Assembly: GCF_050908995.1 (NCBI RefSeq)
Contig: NC_135133.1
Location: 1,282,001-1,346,000 of the forward strand
DNA length: 64,000 nucleotides
Reading direction: 5' to 3'
Source of the DNA: Andrena cerasifolii
Taxonomy: Eukaryota > Arthropoda > Insecta > Hymenoptera > Andrenidae
Translations under genes and position numbers: made by a program
The notes under the pieces: model-generated
What the model was told of the DNA's origin: nothing
The model's database searches: none
What the model saw: the letters and a program-made list of their open reading frames with translations, nothing else
In this document: in pieces, positions 59,393 through 64,000 of the stretch
Numbering within the stretch: the stretch's first letter is position 1
Layout of the letters: every line of letters begins with the position of its first letter

Positions 59393-59924
59393 TTTCGGGG
59401 CTCTTTTTCTTATTCGGTCGCAGACTTCTACAATACTCATCTTGCCACTATTCGATTATTATTGACCTCCCCAGCGGATTTAAAAATGCTGTCGGCGAGT
59501 AGGTATAATAGAGACTCATATTTTTTATTTTTGTTTATTTTTTTACTGTTTGAATATTTTGAAGTATTGTCCTTCACTGTGTACTCAGGGTTAGGTATAA
59601 AAACGGCGTTTGTTATTGCTGAACCTCGCCTTCTACGCCATTCGTACTGTTCTTTGTCGATAGCTTTTCTCCGCATTATAGTGATTATTGTTAATTTAAT
59701 CAACTTCCATTAATAAACGACGGTCGATCGATTTGGAGCGTACCCAATTTAATCTTATCGCTCGTATAGATCGGATGCCGTGACACGCGACGCGAAGAGG
59801 GTGCTATCCACACGTTCGAACGTCGCGTCGGGGCCTGATGCGGCTGGTCCGCTCTCTCCAGGACGGAATTTGCATAATGCGGCTGGATCGGTGCGGTTAC
59901 GGTACCGCTTAAACGCCGTTAAAG
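59393..59924. other. unassigned sequence
   Basis: No gene seen. The frames on either strand around 59755-60130 overlap each other and the duplicated block that follows. Confidence 0.4.
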
Positions 59925-60125
59925 CACCGACTCCCTTTTCAGTTCGTTGTATCATCCAGTTTCGAGGGCTCTCGCCAGCTCTATCGGCCGCTTCCAAGCA
60001 ACACAATAAATATTTTCGGACTTCTCCCTCGCTGAAGGTTCGGTACATTCAACTTCATCATTCGAGACGTTGTACACTCGCGCGTTTCTTATTTGCCCTT
60101 CGTTGGGAATTGTATTATGTCATCT
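59925..60125 (+). repeat. direct duplication, first copy
   Basis: Aligns with 60655-60855 in the same orientation: gttaaagcaccg, ttcgttgtatc then ccagtttcgag, cacaataaatattttc, and tttgcccttcgttgggaatt. Diverged by substitutions and small indels. Carries no visible TIR or LTR. Confidence 0.65.
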
Positions 60126-60654
60126 TCTAAATCACTATCAATTTTGCTTTTATATTTGGATGAAAACGTTTTTACTAGTTGAACAGTGGACAGCGTGACA
60201 GTTGGTAGCGCGGCGATTACTGGGTCCATGCCAACCCATAATGTATGTAGGATTCTTTTTATTATTAATGCTAACTCACAGGGATCGCAAGATAAAGAAC
60301 AAGTTTATTAATAAGATGAAAAACAATAATAGAATACAGCAAAATAGGCACAAGAGTTCACGCTTCGGTCGCTTCCGATCGACGACAGATCGCGCCACCG
60401 TCGACGCCGATCGCCTGTTGTCGCCGTTACGATCCTCTTTTCTTTCACCGTTCGGGCTTCTCGCGACTCACTCATTCCAATCACTCGATCCTTCATGTAT
60501 GTAATTGTTCTCATAGATATCTTAGAGTAAGTCTTGTTAGAGTTTGATCCTGATGGAATCCAAAATTCCTATCGTCTTACAGAAGTGATACTAAGGAGCA
60601 ATAAGCAACATAAGTAGATGGGTCTAAATGGACCCAGATTCCGTTGAGTGAGAG

Positions 60655-60855
60655 TTAAAGCACCGCAGGTTTCACACTTCGTTGTATCGTCCGGTTTCGA
60701 GAGCTTTACTACATAGCACTTTCACTCTCCTTTCGAACCACACAATGAATAATTTTGATTTTCTCCTACGCTAAGGTTTCTGTACGTGCAACTTGGTCAT
60801 TCGAGGCATTCGATGGGCGTGTTTATTATTTATCCTTCATTGTCAATGGTATTAG
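60655..60855 (+). repeat. direct duplication, second copy
   Basis: Second copy, 730 bp downstream of the first (gttaaagcaccgcaggtttc, ttcgttgtatcgtccggttt, cacacaatgaataatttt). The intervening 60126-60654 shows no gene; the frame at 60202-60504 is not recognisable. Confidence 0.65.
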
Positions 60856-61214
60856 ATAATCATACAGATTTATTCTTATTGGAAGGTGATAACGAGGTTA
60901 CAAAGCTAATTGAGATGTACAGATATACACGTTTTGGGTATTGAGACTTTCGTTTATTGCCCTGTCACATTAAAACATTTCGTTAGGGAGCAAATTCCTA
61001 GCTTCATGATCAAACCAACGCCCAAATAGAATCAATTTTCGGAGATTTTTCAGACTAAATTCACAGAATTTAAGTATTTATTAAAACCTTCATTTAACAT
61101 AGGTTTTCTTGTCGCGAAAAGTGTTATAAATCATACACGACTGATTGCGTGCCTTCCCATTGCTTGGACGAGAGGGACTTCTGTGTTCAGCTACCCACAA
61201 ATAGAATCTTTATG
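60856..61214. other. unassigned sequence
   Basis: No gene seen. Confidence 0.45.
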
Positions 61215-61222
61215 TTACATAT

Positions 61223-61511
61223 TAGGGCGGAGCGGTACTATAGGCAAAAATTTAAATTTGAATTTTCAGTTGGCCTGGGTGCGGGATAGTTGTATTTTGA
61301 TTAACCAAACACAACTGTAAAAAAATTTTAAAAAAATTAAAAATGATCATATAATCATATAATCACATAATCATTTTTAGGAGAAAAAAGAACCTGCAGA
61401 CATGAATATTTTTCCAAAATATTTTTACACTTGTGTTTGGGTAATCAAAACACAATTATCCCGCACCCAGGCCAACTGAAAATTCAAATTTAAATATTCC
61501 GCTCCGCCCTA
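61223..61511. mobile_element. hAT-like foldback MITE
   Basis: 289 bp. Inverted ends TAGGGCGGAGCGG and CCGCTCCGCCCTA; arms of about 100 bp share aaatttgaattttcagttgg and ggcctgggtgcgggatag. The 8-bp flanks ttacatat (61215-61222) and ttacacat (61512-61519) differ at one position. Confidence 0.85.
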
Positions 61512-61519
61512 TTACACAT

Positions 61520-62075
61520 ATTTAATTTTGTGATAGTATAATAATATCATTCTCACATCACTGTACCACATTTGGATGGTATCGTAGAAGACCCAGAACG
61601 TTCGAATTAGGTTTCCAAATTATCGGGCCGATTTGGTATTAACTGTAATGAATGATGTGATTTTCGTGTGGCTGTGATGGAAACGGATGCGCTGCCAATT
61701 TCGAATTTCGATGGCTTTAGGCGAATTAGTATCAGAACAAGTTTAATCCATGATCTATCAAGGGATACGTAAACTGTGTCAGAGAATGTTCGATTCTTAT
61801 ACGACCCAAATTACCGAACGAATTGACAGTAACTTGTACTGTTTCTCCACTTTTCTCGTTTAATAGATTTAATTAGATTTTTATTGGGGATTGATGCATA
61901 GTATCGGTTCAAATATAATCAAGATGAAGTACCATAATTTGACAAGACGAATATACATATACCACTCTGTGCGCCATACGCAGAGGCAATTTTTCAGATT
62001 AAATTCTTCAAACTGACATTTAAACCTATACACATGTATTGAAAAATATAAACCATGCACTTTCTTCTGAACGTC
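61520..62075. other. unassigned sequence
   Basis: No gene recognised. The minus frame 61881-62108 has no domain and runs into the next element. Confidence 0.45.
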
Positions 62076-62083
62076 ATAGTGAG

Positions 62084-62711
62084 TAGGGTGTGTCAATTTT
62101 GTGGACAAATTTAAAAATTTTGAAAATTTTAAATGACTAGTGACAAAGTGATGCTATTTTTAATTCTGAATCTGAAACTATCTTCAGAAATTGATTTGAA
62201 TGAGGTTTAGCTACTTCAAATTACAGTTGAGAAAAGTGAAAATTAAGTAAGATTTTACTACAAATTACATATTCGTATGTTGCTTAAATTGAGTCTTGCT
62301 TACATAAAGGCATGAAAATGAAAATAAAATATGTGGAAATTAGTATTTATTACATTCACATGCAAATGTATGGAAATGCGTATTTATTACAAAATGAAAA
62401 AATATGTAACTTTAACAACAAATCTAGCCATGTGTCATCTATGTAGTAAATTTAATGCTATTTAACAAAGCCCACCAAAGAAGCGATATCTTATTTGCTT
62501 CTGTTGCGGTTCATAAGCTCAATTATTAAATTTTTTAAAAATAATATTACCAATTTTCGTATTTTTCTATAATTTAAAATGAAATTCCAATTAGCTAAAT
62601 AATGTGTTACGCCAAATTTAAAGGTAGTGGTTAATTTTAAACTTGAAATTGTAGCGTTTTTCCACTAGTCGTTTTTAAAATTAAAACATTGAAAAAAATT
62701 GACACACCCTA
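62084..62711. mobile_element. hAT-like element with perfect 8-bp target duplication
   Basis: 628 bp, ends TAGGGTGTGTCAATTTT and AAAATTGACACACCCTA, flanked by identical ATAGTGAG (62076-62083 and 62712-62719). AT-rich interior without a transposase. Subterminal ctagtgacaaa/ccactagtc phrases extend the inversion imperfectly. Confidence 0.9.
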
Positions 62712-62719
62712 ATAGTGAG

Positions 62720-64000
62720 GTACACAGATAATGAAACGACTTGTCAGAATTTTTTAATAAAAATAGATCCCTCTGCTAACTAAATAAATCAGTATCGAAC
62801 TGAGAAATTTATAACGTTCTGTGCAATAGTTGGGGACGTAAATCTGGCACACACGTCCGAGAATTAATTAATAAGTGCGGATACTATTAGAACAGATTTT
62901 AAAACATACATGGTTTTTTAAAGATTCGTAGGAAATCGACAGAAACATGAATAACGTGTAAGAATCGTACGTCATTCGTTCGTCAGGTGACGTTAGGCGA
63001 CTGCACGATCGATTCGCGTTTCAAAAATTAGTGAAATGGTCTAGTGCCCACGTGTTTAATCTTAATTCCTACGCTGACAACCCTTTCGCGTGCTATCACT
63101 GGACTTCTATGAACTAAGACAACAGTTCTACACAACAAACATAAATTTTTCCTCAAGAGGTTCGTTTAAGACGTGGTTTAGACATTAAGTGAACTCATTA
63201 ACTTTAATTTGAACCTTAAAAACAAGAGATTCTTCAATCAAGAGAGGTGCTTGATATTTTATTAGAATTAAGAAATAGCTAGCATTTACTTTATACGCAC
63301 CAAATGTAACTGATTTGATGGTAACTTTAACAGAGTACAGTAACTAATTGTAAGTCTCGTCAGTTCTACTATGCAATGCAAACACATTAATGCGATGTCA
63401 CCATTTTAACCAAGTTCATTTTACCAACAATGGTAAAGTTGTTAGTGTGAAAGTATTGGAAAATAAACACTGGTTTTGTTCGAAAAAATGTACGAATTTA
63501 TTAAGTTGTGATGATCGAAAAAAACTACGTTTGAGCATTTGTGGAATTTGGGAAACTTTAAAATACAAAATTTATTTCTATGTGGAAGATTCATAAGAAC
63601 TTGCTAAGACAAAGGAGATCTACTTAGAACTTATCAAAGAGAGGAGAAAAAATATAGCTAAATATATTTTTTGTCTGCTACTAATTCAATTAAAATAACT
63701 ACCAGGTCAGTGACAAAACAAAAAATGTAAAGGCAAAAGTAATGGATTTACATTCCACCAATTTATCACGAATATTTTAAAACCCTTACAATATCAGAAA
63801 CTGATATTATCTTTTTTTTATAACTTGTTTTCTTCACAAAATTCATTATTTATTGTTATCGTAAGTCATCAATTAGGATATACTATTAATATTAAAAATG
63901 GTTTAAGTCATTCAAAATCGCATTTTCGTATAAGTTGCTCACAAAATTTTACAATGATAAATAAGTTTGACATTAGAAGAGCATACATATGTATACGTTG
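62720..64000. other. AT-rich sequence with one cysteine-bearing short frame
   Basis: Mostly non-coding. The 68-codon frame 63390-63596 encodes CHHFNQVHF and HWFCSKKCTNLLSCDD, a spacing that recalls a small Cys/His metal-binding motif, but it is short, has no recognised family and no splice context. It may be a remnant of a longer protein. Confidence 0.3.

Noticed and set aside
1..64000. tRNA genes
   Set aside because: I looked for B-box-like ggttcgantc text with a plausible cloverleaf and found none; a covariance search would be needed to exclude degenerate copies.

Overview
The window looks like nuclear DNA from an arthropod, most likely an insect. Reasons: AT-rich background broken by GC- and CpG-rich blocks, a Ty3/gypsy retrotransposon, a jockey-like LINE, and many short inverted-repeat DNA elements typical of insect genomes. 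A hymenopteran is a guess from the general look only. I found no convincing host protein-coding gene, tRNA gene or intact rRNA gene; the long open frames lie in mobile elements, inverted repeats or GC-rich blocks.

Layout. Positions 1-1770 are a 3' remnant of a gypsy-like element. From 1.8 to 29 kb come MITEs and older dispersed repeats: a family with TACAGTA ends (2626-3007, 6654-6908, 15188-16045), a GC-rich composite block (8230-9100), a TTAA-flanked MITE (10304-10591), a GC-rich hairpin (11245-11426), a hAT-like MITE (18289-18634) inserted in an older repeat, and a 2.9 kb element with CACAGTGG ends (23129-26019). The main annotated object is a complete but broken gypsy retrotransposon at 29421-35443, with two LTRs, a 4-bp GTAT target duplication, a primer site matching tRNA-Leu, gag with a zinc knuckle, and pol with protease, RT, RNase H and integrase. 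Next come a 1.2 kb near-perfect palindrome (36331-37526), another TACAGTA element (37845-38272), and a minus-strand LINE fragment (39240-40640) split by a foldback element made of 32-bp units (39804-40224).

From 41.6 to 50.5 kb there are three LTR-like segments, further TIR elements, and a five-unit array of small hairpins (48139-48385). The last 14 kb hold two 5S rRNA-derived retroposon-like insertions (50633-50877 and 57973-58385, the second with a perfect 16-bp target duplication), three more hAT-like elements (55861-56429, 61223-61511, 62084-62711) and other inverted-repeat elements.

Taken together this is a gene-poor, repeat-dense region of nested insertions in both orientations, as in pericentromeric DNA, a large intron, or a transposon-rich intergenic block. 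The best candidates for something undescribed are the two 5S-derived insertions, the 32-bp-unit foldback family, and the hairpin array.
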